Of a DNA stretch of 64,000 bases, positions 22,023 to 33,827 are shown piece by piece. The first letter of the stretch is position 1. Each line of letters opens with the position of its first letter. The stretch comes from Ailurus styani (taxonomy: Eukaryota; Chordata; Mammalia; Carnivora; Ailuridae), in the NCBI GenBank assembly GCA_002007465.1, contig LNAC01000001.1:10193548-10257547 (forward strand), written 5' to 3'. The notes below the pieces were generated by a model that was given only the letters and a program-made list of their open reading frames with translations, did not search any database and was not told the DNA's origin. The position numbers and the translations under genes are program-made.

Positions 22023-22130
22023 CAATTTTTAAAGCAATAAATCACAACACTGATGTAGATAGTACCCAAACCCAACCAATTTTTAATGCAATAAATCACA
22101 ACACTGATGTAGATAGTACCCCAACCCACC
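22023..22130 (+). repeat. 54-bp tandem duplication
   Basis: Two head-to-tail copies beginning CAATTTTTAA and containing CAATAAATCACAACACTGATG (unit 1 from 22023, unit 2 from 22077). They differ at only a few positions. The first unit starts within the right-hand TSD of the nested SINE. Confidence 0.95.
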
Positions 22131-22344
22131 CAACTGGGTGGGCACACAGTGCCATCATGCTTGCTCCTAGCTGGTCCTCTATCAAACACTCATGGTCTAT
22201 TACACGGCCATTAAAAAGGAAGAGATGTGCATGTAGGAAAACAGAAAAATCTATACAGTATGCTATTAAATAAAAAATTAGTTGTAAAACAGTGTCTACC
22301 ATAAAATCCCATTTTAATTGTATACCATCTATATAGGATATATA

Positions 22345-22600
22345 AAGTAGTTCATATTTATTGAACACTTCCTAGGTACCAGGCACTGATTGAAGATTTT
22401 ATACATATTTTCCTTCAACCTCCTAAAGCACTAGAAGGAAGCTACTTTTTTTTATCCCAATGATGTCGATGAGACAAATTGACTCAAGTAAAGTATAAGT
22501 GATTTCTCCAGATCACAGAATCAGTATGTGAGGGAGCTACAACTCAAATCCAGTGATTCTGACTCTGGGCCCCTATGCCCTTAGCCACCAGATTATACCC
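22345..22600 (-). mobile_element. MIR, minus orientation
   Basis: TTATTGAACACTTCCTAGGTACC, GATTTCTCCAGATCACAGAATC, CTCAAATCCAGTGATTCTGAC and CCTTAGCCACCAGATTATACC are MIR landmarks on the opposite strand. Confidence 0.8.
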
Positions 22601-24303
22601 CACAAAGCCCTAGAAAGGTTAAAGCAAGATATTAACAGTGGTTAGTTCTTAAAATAGGTCCTTTTCTTCTTTTAACTTACCTGGAATATAAATAATAAAA
22701 ATAATATACATATACAATGTATTTATACAATGACTATCTCGCATTGGAAAAAACAGCCATTCACGGTAATTGGAAAATCGTTCTCTCTGCAAATTGACTT
22801 GAGATGCATTGCAGAGCCCGTTGCCGCCCTGCTCATGGGCTTGTAATCTTTGTAAATACTCCGAGGTCTAATTGTTTAGTTGCTGAATGAAACCGATCCC
22901 TTCAAGAATCACTAACAAGCTAAATAATGCTTTTCAAAAAGAGCTGAATAACCAGTGAAATGAAATTACATAGAATTATTTGCTGTTTTAAGTTAATTTT
23001 GATATTCTCAGATTTCAAAATGAGTTGTGCTTTTTCCAACTCTGGGGCAAATGAACACCTCCGAATTCCCAGTTTGTCAGCACAAAAGAAAATCATTGTC
23101 AAGCCCTACTTCTTTATATGTATTTCGTTGGGAGATGTTAGAAAACACACACTTTAAACGCTGAACAGACACTTTTACGAAAGGTCATGCTGACCACTGG
23201 AAAATGAGCTGGTGTATATAACTCCATTCATCTCAGCAGTTCAATTAATCTTACAGTTTTTGAGTATTTGAAAGGCGGTGGAAGGGAGCAAAATCAATAC
23301 GATGCCTACAGCACCATTCACGCCACAGTGCCGGCTTCCTGGGATCCGAGACAAACGACTAGCTATGCACAGTGACTTTAGAGAATGTTTTCCCCGGGGA
23401 GGTCCCTCTGGGGTCATTAACTAAGAGCCAGTCATCTCTCTTCATGCTTAGGGCTTACATCTTAAGGTTGGGGCACCGTCCTTGGGCAGGTTACGGTTGA
23501 AAACAGAGACTTCTCATTTCTTGGTCCATAGCTTGAGCTCATTTATCTTTAAAGTTTATTGCTAGAGATAAAGAACTCTTGCATATCCTTAAACATGATG
23601 CTGGGACACAAAATCTCCATCCTAGCAATTACCCTCTTGATGCGGGAGGAGGGGGGCTACCAGCTGGGCTCCCCAAGGCAGAAGCCTGTGCAGACAGAAC
23701 ACCTGCCACCACGCGTCCCCTGCAGAACAGCCACCACAGTCTGCCTGCTCCTGGCTGCGTGCGGGGGTGAGGGGGGACCCCAGCGTTCATGACAGCAATC
23801 AGAGTGACCGTAACAGTTTCCTGCCATGTGCCACACGCCAATAAACTCTTTGCCTATGTTAAATTAAATCCATCCCTTCACCCTATGAGGCCTATTCCCC
23901 CGATCACCTCCATTTGTTCATGCGGATATGGAGGCTCCAAGAGGCAAAGTCACAGTCACTTTGAAGCTTCCTGTGAATTTTTATTTTCCGTGACTCCAGG
24001 CTACTTCTGGCTTCCTGAGTAGCAAGTGGAGTGCAATTGTATTAAAGGCCTCTCCCTTTCTTACTCCTTTTTGCCAAAGATGATAGAAGTCCTTAGAATG
24101 TTTCTCATATTTATGTTGACTGCAGAGTATAAGTCTGAATCGATTCTCCAAAGTAAGTGTTATTATTCTGCATATATTTGCTCCATATGACTGTAAATAT
24201 TATGAATTGCTTAATAGTAACCATTCTGCTTTTCCATATTTTTTATGCATGGTCCATACAAACTTTGGTTTGGTTTACTGGTTTGAATACACACATGCAT
24301 GCA

Positions 24304-24304
<1 letters not shown>
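22601..24304. other. unique AT-rich sequence, candidate conserved DNA
   Basis: Repeat-free DNA. The stretch 22750-23250 is AT-rich with intermixed CpGs (GAACACCTCCGAATTCCC; CCGTTGCCGCCC). It looks like a possible conserved non-coding element, on appearance only. Frames at 23559-23841 on both strands have no domain. Confidence 0.4.

Positions 24305-24342
<38 letters not shown>
24305..24342 (+). repeat. (AC)n microsatellite
   Basis: About 19 uninterrupted AC units. It generates the HTHTHT run in the plus frame that crosses it. Confidence 0.97.
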
Positions 24343-24344
<2 letters not shown>

Positions 24345-24572
24345 AAAAGCATAGAGTATATTTTCTAAGACCTGCTATTTAAAGGCTATCAGACTTTCCA
24401 AGAAATACTTTTTTAGAGTATTTCAATTTGTGATAGTTGCTTGCTTAAATTATCATTTATTTTTTTAATTGCTTTCCTGGGATCCACTTGCACTTTAACT
24501 GAATACATCACAGGCAGGAAAAAAAAGCATTAGGAGAGTGTGTTATCCTTTGCCTGGGGCTCTCTCACCATT

Positions 24573-24783
24573 GGTTTTTTGTTTTTTGTTTTTTAATATA
24601 ATTTATTTACTTGAGAGAGAGAGGGAGAGAGCAAGCACAAGAAGGAGGGGTAAGGGCAGATGGAGAAGGAGAAGCAGACTCCCCGCTGAGCAGGGAGCCT
24701 GACATGGGGCTCCATCCCAGGACCCTGAGATTGTGACCTGAGCCGAAGGCAGATGATTAACCACGGAGCCACCCAGGCGCCCC
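24573..24783 (-). mobile_element. Can-SINE, minus orientation
   Basis: T-rich start with TTTTTTG repeats, ATTTATTTACTTGAGAGAG, GCAGACTCCCCGCTGAGCAG and GGAGCCACCCAGGCGCCCC. TSD is weak: ctctctcacca (24560-24570) and ctctctccca (24783-24792). Confidence 0.92.
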
Positions 24784-27014
24784 TCTCTCCCAGCTTTGTT
24801 GAGACTCTTTGGGTTGACAATATCAGATGCCTACTTCAAATTAGCTTAAGCCCAGAATGGAATTTACTGGAAGACACCAAGGTTGTGGCTCCTTGGGTCA
24901 AAGAAAAAGCCAAGGGAAGTTCAGGAAGAGGAGAAAGGAGGTAGGAGCCCATCCAGCCCAAGTCTGTGGTCTTTCCTTCCAGAGCCTCATTGCCCACGTC
25001 ACTCAGCAGTCTTTCTTCATCGGCATTGTCTCTCGATTTCGCTTCCAGACAAAGAGGAGCTGAGTAATTCAGTCTCAGTCAGGGGTCCATATCTATTCCC
25101 ACACCACCGATGGCCAGGAGAGCAGGGCGTCATTGCAGGACCATGACTGCTGGTGGCCCATACTGCGTATGCGCCTATGAGTGTTTGTGTAGATGTTTAT
25201 GGGTGTGTGACAAGGGGCGCAGTGGTGGCGGGGAAGACGCTCAGGGATCTGTGACTGGACTGACACCCCCATATGTTTCCTCCACACATACTTTTGCTCC
25301 AGAGGGATAGAGACTTCTGTTTTTCTTACATTTTAATAATATCATTGCTGATCACTTCCTCTCTCTGGATTTTGGTACCCAAACCAAGTTGCACAGATGA
25401 TACCTAGGTGCCCTTTGAACACTCACGACACTTGCCCGTCACACATCATCCGGGATCTGGGGATTCATCTCAGTGGACAATGCAGTTGCTGGGGGGATGA
25501 CAGTTTCCCCTTAGAAATACCTACTTCCCTTTGTGATGGGACTGCCAAGAATGAATCATGTTCCAACTATGCTGCCCTCTGACACCAACTCAATAGGTTT
25601 TCACCTCTTTGGGAAGGAAATTTCTTCTTCGGTGCCATTTCATTAATGTTCGTGAACCCAATGTGTGTGGTATGATCGCCCGCAGTCATGTGTCATGCCA
25701 TCTTTGCTACAGTGAACTGCCCACCGTTTACTAATCACTTGCATGTAATGAGCTGGAGGGAGGTGAGATTCAGCCTTTGGCTGGGATCAGGGACTGAGAA
25801 GTTGCCCTGGATATGCTTTTAGTGCTGATGGAGATTTGGTCGAATAGTATTGACCGTCAGGACTTTTCTCCCCGGAGCTGTAAGGTGGTATCAGAATGCC
25901 CATCTTACCCAAGGCCCTGGAGGAAGGCAGATGGGATAAGGTGTGTGAATGTATTTTGGATATTGTAAAGCTCTATGTACATGTGAAGCATGGTCTCCAT
26001 TTTAAAATCTGCCAACCCATATCTCTTAGGTGGTTAAACCACATGCACCCAAGCTTCCAATCAATCAGAGACCTTGGTTTCTCTGGGCCATGTGGCAGAG
26101 AAACAAACTCGGAATCATGTTGTTTGAACTGCTCTTTCATTTTAAAAACTATGAAGTCTCAAAAGAAAATGAATATTCTGTGATATTCGCAGCTGTATCC
26201 CTACGGGAGTAATTAGGAGAATCTCATAGGTAAAATTATACATAAAATATCTCCCAGGAAATCTACTTTTCTACTCAACCATTCCATAAAAGGGGGAATC
26301 ACTCCTATCCACACCCCTGTCTCATTCCCTGAAGACACTTGTAGTATTATCAGGGTTACTTATATTTTGTTGCGAATATAAATATTACTTAGCTTTCTAG
26401 ACTCTTAGGATTTATTATTTACACACGTAGAGTCACCTCAAATGCTTAGATACCATTCAGGAAAAATAAATAATTTGTTTTCCTGCAAAAATAGACTTAA
26501 ATCTGTAAAGGATCTTTCCCACTCTAGAGATAATACATTATCTCTTTATCCTCTAAGGAAACTAACATTTCTGGCTATGGGCTTGGCGTGAATCCATTAG
26601 TGGTATGCCCATCTGTCCAGGACTGCCCCATCTCATAGTATGTCTGAATGATCACACAAATCTGCTTCCTAAGCCACACTGGCTGGCATCTGAGATTTCA
26701 AAAACAGAACCATTGGCAGCATCAACAGCTACAGAGAAGTCAAGGAGAAGAATTATAAAGGCCATTTGTTGAGAAAGAACATGGCCATTGGTTAAGAATG
26801 GCAGAATGGCAGGGGGAGAAGCCAGAAATGCAAGGACTTAAGGCAGGTTTGGATGCTGGAAAAATAGAAAGTACAGATACCCACCTGCTTGACAGATACA
26901 TTAGCAGTGGAAGAAAGGAGAGAAATAGAACAAGGCCTCAGAGGAAGTCATGCATTTATTTTCTTAGTTGCTTACAGCCAAAGCATGCCCATGTTTCAAG
27001 ACCAAGGGGAAGGA
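24784..27014. other. unique sequence, no gene supported
   Basis: 2.2 kb of single-copy DNA. Short frames (24883-25146, 25896-26183, 26798-27022 plus) show no domain, signal peptide or family resemblance. AT-rich patches occur at 26220-26560. Confidence 0.5.
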
Positions 27015-27212
27015 GCCAATGAGATCTTACCAGCTGTAAGCTGTGCCATCTTGCACAAGTGACTTGACTTTTCTGAGCCTGGAAAGTTTCTTCTGTAAAA
27101 TAGGAATGATACCATATATTTCATTGCTAATGAAATAATTCACGAAATGCTTAGCTTCACATAGTGCGTGGCACCCATTAAGTGATGGATAAATAAGATG
27201 TTGATTAGCAAA
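27015..27212 (+). mobile_element. MIR
   Basis: ACCAGCTGTAAGCTGTGCCATC, GCACAAGTGACTTGACTTTTC, TTCTTCTGTAAAATAGGAATG and GCGTGGCACCCATTAAGTGATG match MIR from its middle to its 3' end. Confidence 0.87.
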
Positions 27213-27510
27213 AAGAAGGGGAGGGAGAAAAAGAGGCAGCCAAAGCAGCAACAGAAGAAGGAAGAGGTGGGGAAGGAGATGAAACTGGAAGAGATAGAAG
27301 GGGACTCTCTGAGACCAGATTAAAAAAAGGATGAATGGACATGCACATAGAGAAAGATGCTTTCAGACAAAGAGGAAGGAGGGGAAGCTCCGATGGACAT
27401 TTCCAGTCTCTTCAGCAAAGGACATGTGGTTTTTTTGGAAAACAATAGCAGGGAGGGGCAGTTAGGAGAGAGAGAAGAGGGTCCAGGATTGCACTTGTGA
27501 AACGCTCATT
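27213..27510. other. purine-rich unique sequence
   Basis: A/G-rich single-copy DNA (GAAGGAAGAGG, GGGAGGGAG). No feature is recognised. Confidence 0.45.
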
Positions 27511-27525
27511 AGGAGGTGAGCATGG

Positions 27526-27740
27526 AGAGCGCCTGAGTGGCTCAGTCCGTCGGGTGTCAGACTTTTGATTTCCATTCAGGTCATGATCTCAGGGTCATGG
27601 GATCGAGCCCCATGTCAGGCTCCCTGCTCAGCAGGGAGTCTGCTTGAGATTCTTTCTCTGCTTCTTCCCCTGTTCGTGCAAGCACACGACCCTTCTCTCT
27701 CTAAATAAAATAAATAAAATCTTAAAAAGAAAAAAAAAAG
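27526..27740 (+). mobile_element. Can-SINE
   Basis: AGCGCCTGAGTGGCTCAGTCC, CAGGTCATGATCTCAGGGTC, CTCCCTGCTCAGCAGGGAGTC and AAATAAAATAAATAAAATCTT plus A-run. TSD core gaggtgagca is at 27514-27523 and 27744-27753. Confidence 0.95.
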
Positions 27741-27757
27741 AGAGAGGTGAGCAGGGG

Positions 27758-29674
27758 GGTTACAGATAGCTCCAGAACCCATTAGAAGTAAAAGAAAAGT
27801 CTGGGCCAGCAGTACAGGTTGTACAGAGCAGAGGTTCAACAGACAGAGGATAAAGGAGTGGAGGTGAGGACAGTCTGTCTGTCTGCTCTCTCTCTTTCCT
27901 TTCTCTTCCTCCAACCCCCTTCCCTGTCCCTCCCCCTCCTCCTTTCCCCTTGAAGGGGGATCCAGCAGTAGCAAGAGTTCCTAAGTGTTTCTTCTTCAGT
28001 GTTTTCTACCTTCACGTGAGACTAAAAGAATTGATGTTCATTCTGTAGACTCTTGTAAAACATCCTGAGCTCTTCTTTAGAAGGAGCTGTATAAAGGGAA
28101 ATAATAGCACTAATGAATGTTGAAAGCCTTGCTGTATTAATGTAATGATATGCAGCCTAGAAATGGATCCCAGAGCCCGAGAAGCTTGGGTATGGGAGAG
28201 AAAAATGTAAACCTAATTGAAAAGCTCTCCCAGCCTCGTATCTGCTATGCACTATTTACTCTGTTTGGGGGCTTTCCTTGTAATTAGGTTATTAAAATGC
28301 AATCACTCTCCCTTTTTAGGCTACCTGAAGCAATAAAATTTTTCTCAAGCAAAGCAGAAAGATAAAAGCATGGCTTTGTGTATCATGTAAAATACCTTTG
28401 AATGAATTTATCTATTTATTGAAGAAATGTTTAGTGAGAACCTACTATGTGCTAGGCATTTTGCATTTAATGGGGATATAACCCTCATAGTTTCTATGAT
28501 CATGGACACACATAATCTGTAGAGGAAATTTCAATTCTGGATGAAATGGGAAATTAACATAAACACGTTGTCTCTCTTCTTCAAGCCCAACTTTGGATAT
28601 TTTTAGGGAAAAAAGCCAAAGACCCATGGATGTACCCCAGACTTAACATTAAAACCATGAATTATCCAAAGGAAGACAGAAGGTAGTTGAGTCTGTGTTT
28701 GGAAGGGAAATGACAGCCTACATCAGGAGAAGCCAAGGGCGGTGGATGGGAGGTTTGCTTGGCAGGCTGGCTGAGTGCACTTTACCTCTCCCCCAGCCTG
28801 ACCTCAGTGGACTACCGACCCTTGTTGATTCAGCAGCAAATCACCTCCCCTGCCCGACACTCACCAGGGGCAGTCAGGCGACTTTGGGACCGAGCTGGAG
28901 TCCCTTGGGATGATACATGCAGGGAGGCTGGTCAGCCCCTGAATATGTCCCCCTCACATTCCCCCAGTCGCAAAAGCAAAGACAGATAGTTTTTGGAAAA
29001 GAGCAGTTACCAGGTTCTCTGAGGGTGAGAGTCTGGGGAGGTGGGGGGTCAGGGATGGGAGGCAGGACAGCAAGCACACTGGGAGTGGTTGACTTGGAAG
29101 TGCAGTTTCAGAGGTGGTCCTGCTTGAAGTCCACTCCGCATCTCACGGGCTAGGGCTTGCCTTTCCTTCAGGTACACGGGACTCTGGACACCAAGTGAAA
29201 TGCCCAAGGGAGCATGCAGGATGGGGGTGGGGGTGGGGAACAAGGAGATCTCTGCTGCACACGTGCCTCCTGAAAGACAAGATACTGAGAAGCCTCTAGC
29301 GGAGAAACTGAAAGTAAGTCCAATAAATATCATTAAACATAAAGGAGGCCTCTGTGAAACATGCAATAAGGGTGAACACTCATAAATAAGAAACAATGGG
29401 AGGTTCTGAGCACGACAAATCTAACTGCAGAAATGAAAAACTCAACCGATGTGTTGAACTGCTGAATGGCTACTTCCAAACAAGAGAGATGACTTGAAGA
29501 GAGAGAAATGAGGTGGAGGAAATGGGGGCGAGTAAAGGAATTAACAAGTTTTATTTTTGTTCTAGATAGGCAATGACCTCCTATTACCTCTGTCTTATGA
29601 AAAGCAAAGCACTGCCAAGGACAAGCGAATGAGTACTCCAGGTGGGACCATCAGGACGCGGGGGGGGGGGGCGG
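27758..29674. other. unique sequence with an L2-like patch
   Basis: A polypyrimidine run lies at 27881-27950. The patch 28410-28470 (TTATTGAAGAAATGTTTAGTG, CTACTATGTGCTAGGC) is a short L2/MIR fragment. The stretch 28130-28330 is repeat-free with paired TAATT motifs. Frames on both strands (for example 28695-28989 and 29049-29396) have no domain. The block ends in a 12-G run before the assembly gap. Confidence 0.45.
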
Positions 29675-29780
29675 NNNNNNNNNNNNNNNNNNNNNNNNNN
29701 NNNNNNNNNNNNNNNNNNNNNNNNNNNNNNNNNNNNNNNNNNNNNNNNNNNNNNNNNNNNNNNNNNNNNNNNNNNNNNNN
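29675..29780. other. assembly gap (106 N)
   Basis: Continuous Ns following ACGCGGGGGGGGGGGGCGG. Open frames drawn through it are artefacts. Confidence 0.99.
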
Positions 29781-31754
29781 TAATGTGAGAAGGATGAGAA
29801 TGCGCGAATGCTCTTCCAATGGGAAAAACACCAGTGATAACAAAGTGAAGAACCCGTAACACCTAATAAATTATAAAATAAAAATAATGCATTTTGGTAG
29901 GGGAGGGGAGATGGGGTGAAGGACGTGAAGGTGGGACTGTGGTCTTCATAATCCTTGAAGTCAAGAAATATGTCCTCATTCAAGTACCTATAGAACATGT
30001 AACCATTCAGACTGTGACCCTTTGGATCAAAGAGCCCCCGCAGGGACCTCAGTTCTAAAAATCCATGTTCAAGGTAAATCTTTTTTCCAGTGGCTCCCCT
30101 GCCCCCCCCCAAAATCTGACCATTCTATTTTCAAGTCAGACCTCAGGGTTATCCAAATGCAAAATATAAACATGTTATTGGAATACTGTTTCCACCACTC
30201 CCCCCCCCACCCCCAAATCCTCTCCTGGGCCATTAGATTTTGGATTACAAACAGTCCTTGGGAAGTTTCCAGGCCTCCGGTGTTTCTGAGTCTGGCTCAT
30301 GGAGTAAGCGGATGATTCATTAACCGGGTTGATAGAACTTCAACGTGGCAGTTACCACTCTTTCCCCACAATGGCTTTTATAGCAGCTTTTCCTCTGCAT
30401 TCAATATATCGGTCCTCCTCTAATTAGCCCAAGGATTTCATTATCAGCCCTGCCTGGTCAATTATCTGAGTACCTGTGGTCTCGATCAACAGGACATCCT
30501 CTCTGATTGCATCCGGAGGCTCACGGCCCTGGGGCGTCATGTGGTCCTCTTCTGTCAGAGATTTATTCAGGGGGGAAGATTTATTGCCTGCTCAGCCAGT
30601 AACTTCGTTCCTTGTTAGCAGCTTCTCCTTATGGTTGGTGAAAGCTCCCTCTTGATCCCTCCCACAGCGTGGCCCTCTGCCAGGGAAGGCATTCTGGAGA
30701 CTCTCTGATGTCACCAGCCTCGGGCAGTAGCTTCGGGGCTCACGTGGGCGACCCCTTGCCTACCAATAGGCCAGGCAAGGCTCCTGGGAGGTGTGAAGGC
30801 TCTCCTGATGCTTTGGGTTAACTGAATTTAATGGTAGTTTTTTAGAAGGATCGTGATTAGGCCTCAAAGTAATGTGTCTCTACAAAAGTGACTTGGTCCG
30901 ATTCCTGGAGACTTACATTTTTGGTGGGGGCAGGAATGCAAAGAACTGAATCTTTTAAAAACAGACTTTCCCCCCCCCCAACTTGGGTTTCTTTGTTTTG
31001 GTAAATTTCTCCTCAGCTCAAGATTGTAAGAACGTCCTCACTATTCATTCAAATTTTATTGAGAGCCCATTGCATGCAAGGCCTGGGCTGGGCACTGGGG
31101 AGAGGCGGTTAAGGAGGGACAGCTAGTGGGTAAGGCGGCTGGGCTCGTTTACCTGGAACAGTAGTGGAATTCTCTGGAGCTCTTCTAACATGTAAGGTCT
31201 TTAATTCTGACCATGTTCTGTATAAAAGGGTCAAAACAAAGCTGTAGCTTCTCTTGCAAAAATTCCCTGAACAGGTACAGGGCTGAATTTCTGAGGATAT
31301 GCTTTTTGCTTCTCTTATCCTATTACAACTAGAGAGTACCAATAAGTGTTTAATTCAGACTGAATGGGATGTATTATTGCTCCCTCTTTTCCTCTGCAGA
31401 GGTACAGGCCCAAGAAAGAAACTGTAGTACCCTTTGAGGCATTCACTTTTCTATTTATCGCCTTGTTATGAACATATCTCTGTATTCAACTTTAGAGGGT
31501 AAAGTATCTATGTAACAACGATTAAATTGCCCTCTTGTCTTTTCGAATTAGACGAATGATACTTTGACTAACAAATAATGTATGATGCTCTACCATCCTC
31601 TGGGGCGGTCGGAGTTTAAGTTCTAACAGCAAGAAATCAAAGGCCACTTTCCGGGAGTCGAGGCAAGTTCCAAGGACTAGCTCCCTGTTTGTAGGCAATG
31701 CAAGTTATCTTGGAGACCCTGCAGTTAGAATTTTAGGGTACCTTTAAATGTCCC
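29781..31754. other. unique sequence, candidate regulatory patch inside
   Basis: Single-copy DNA with several C homopolymers (near 30104, 30199 and 30970). An L2-like fragment sits at 31040-31100 (TTATTGAGAGCCCATTGCATGC). The best candidate for function is 30360-30560, listed separately. No coding exon is supported. Confidence 0.45.
30360..30560. other. candidate conserved non-coding / enhancer-like element
   Basis: Repeat-free. Within 50 bp it has a homeodomain-type TAATTA (30421-30426) and two GATA-type sites, TTATCAG (30441-30447) and TTATCTG (30462-30468). CpG-containing sequence follows (ATCCGGAGGCTCACGGCCC). Motif matches this short occur often by chance, so the call is tentative. Confidence 0.25.
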
Positions 31755-32345
31755 AAGCCGACCAATGGTGAGACTGTGAATAAGGACTTCCACTTTGGAA
31801 GAGAGTTTGGCATTCCTATTGAATTTGAGAATATGCATACTTAACGATCCAGAAACTTTACCACCAAGACAAATATCCCAGAGAAACTACTGCTTAAGCA
31901 TATCAGAGTTTGCAAGCAAGAATGAGCCCAGTAGCAAAATGTCAACAGCCTGAATGTCTATCAACCCATGGATGGCAGAATGGGTCAGTTACGTCATAGG
32001 CACACCATATAATAATACAGCAACACGGGAATAGATTATGACGTACACATCTGCGTGAATGAGTTTCACGGGCAATACTGAGTGAAAGACACATCACAGG
32101 AGACCATATATAGTAGGACTCCATTCATATGAAATTCTAGAACAAGAAAATTAAGCATATGGTCTAGAGATACATAGAGAGGGTTAAAACTATAAAGAAG
32201 GCCAGGGAAATGATTACTGTGAAAATCAACATATTGGCTATGATTAGAAAAGGGGTTTAAGGGTAGGTAGGCAAAATCCTGTTTCTTGGTCTGGGTAGCA
32301 GTAGCAAAATAGCAAAATTGCTTTTATGAGTATTAAACTGTGTAT
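31755..32345 (+). mobile_element. old L1M 3' region
   Basis: CACTTTGGAAGAGAGTTTGGC, TTTACCACCAAGACAAATATCC, GTCTATCAACCCATGGATGG, CTGAGTGAAAGACACATCACAG and CATTCATATGAAATTCTAGAAC follow the order of the L1M ORF2 C-terminal and 3' region. No frame is intact. Confidence 0.8.
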
Positions 32346-32497
32346 ACAGGGGCTCCTGGGTGGCTCAGTCTGTTAAGCATCTGACTTGATTTTGGCTCAG
32401 GTCATGCTCTCAGGGTCATGGGATCGAGCCCTGAGTCAGGCTCTGTGCTCAGCATGGAGCCTGCTTGTCACACTCCTTCTGCTCCTCTCCTCCCTCC

Positions 32498-32532
<35 letters not shown>

Positions 32533-32583
32533 CCTCCCTCCCCCCCCCCTCTCAAATAATGAGTTAAACCTTAAAGAAAATAA
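32346..32583 (+). mobile_element. Can-SINE in an L1M
   Basis: GGGGCTCCTGGGTGGCTCAG, GATTTTGGCTCAGGTCATGC, a long (CT)n and CCC tract, then CTCAAATAATGAGTTAAACC. Short TSD: taaactgt (32335-32342 and 32585-32592). Confidence 0.92.
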
Positions 32584-32592
32584 ATAAACTGT

Positions 32593-33615
32593 CGGAGCCT
32601 CTCTACCATGATGCGCTCCTCTCTGCCCTGGATGTCTGGGTATCTCTGCACTGTCTTTCAGGATCTGCCACTGCATTGATCTGAGCCTCAGAAAGTAGAA
32701 CAATTCGCTGATGATGCCCTCCCTGCCGTCAGCAGAGCACGTACCCTCTCCCGGTATTGGTGCCTGTCAGCTGCACCTAAACCTTCAGTATCTGCCAACA
32801 CAGACCACAGCCACTGACATGTTCCAGGGACTGCTGACAAGGGCTGGGGGAGCTTGGGACCGCACTTCTGGGGCAGCATGGGATAGTGGCCACGTTCGTA
32901 TTAAGTGATGGACTCTGATTTCAAAACCTTGAGCACAGAAATGGTGGGGAATGGGGGGTATAGTGAGGTCTGATTGAAGGAGAAGAGAGATTCTGTGTCA
33001 GAGGAGATACAGTCGCTCAGATCAAGCCCCACCTGTATGACCCTGACATGGCTAAATTCTCCAGGGTGATGAGACACATCAGAACTAACATGTTGGTGTG
33101 GTTACGTTAATGGAATTCATTTCCTTCACTGAACAAGTATGACTGATTAAGTGCTGGTGCTCAGAACAGAGCCAGCCCTACAGGTAGAGAGATTTAAATC
33201 AAAGGGGAATCAAAGACAAAATACAGGCAGGTAAGCAGGTGCACCTTCTGAAGCATGTGGTGAGATGCGGGCAGGGGTCACTATGGGGGTGCACAGAGGT
33301 GGGGTGCCTCTACCATGATGAAAGGGAGCCTGGAAGGAGCGTGGCTATTCTGTTGGTCCACAGACACTCTGAACTCACTGTGGCCAAACCATGAACCATC
33401 ATCATCTCCCTCAAAACCCTCTCCCCGCTCTCCCAATGCAAGGTCATGCCTCCGTACTCTTCCTCACAGAAACCCCACGCAGAAACTGGGAGCCACGTGC
33501 AGATGTGGCCTCTTACTCACCATCTCCTTCAATCGCTGCCTGTGTTGGGCTGTTTGAGGCCAGCCAGGGGATGACAGCACTCTTCCGGACCAGGGGTCTG
33601 AACAAGGAGAGGTAT
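32593..33615. other. unique sequence, no feature seen
   Basis: Single-copy DNA with no recognised repeat or gene signal. Confidence 0.5.
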
Positions 33616-33629
33616 AAAACAAAGAATAG

Positions 33630-33817
33630 GGCTCCTGGGTGGCTCAGGGGGTTAAGCGTCTGCTTTCAGCTCAGGTCATGGTCCCAGGGTCCTGGGATCG
33701 AGCCCCACATCGGGCTCCCTGCTCACCAGAGAGCCTGTTTCCCACCCCCCCCTTTCCTGCCTCTCTGCCTACTTGTAATCTGTCAAATAAATAAATAAAA
33801 TCTTAAAAAAAAAACAA
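33630..33817 (+). mobile_element. Can-SINE
   Basis: GGCTCCTGGGTGGCTCAGG, GTCCTGGGATCGAGCCCCAC, CTGCCTCTCTGCCTACTTG and AATAAATAAATAAAATCTT. Perfect 10-bp TSD caaagaatag (33620-33629 and 33818-33827). Confidence 0.96.
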
Positions 33818-33827
33818 CAAAGAATAG

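Noticed and set aside
29584..30112. Open frames on both strands crossing 29.7 kb
   Set aside because: They are produced by the 106-N gap, where no stop can be called.
33391..33798. 135-codon plus-strand frame
   Set aside because: Its second half is a translated Can-SINE (GWLRGLSVCFQLRSWSQGPGIEPHIG). This peptide pattern recurs wherever a SINE is read in that frame.
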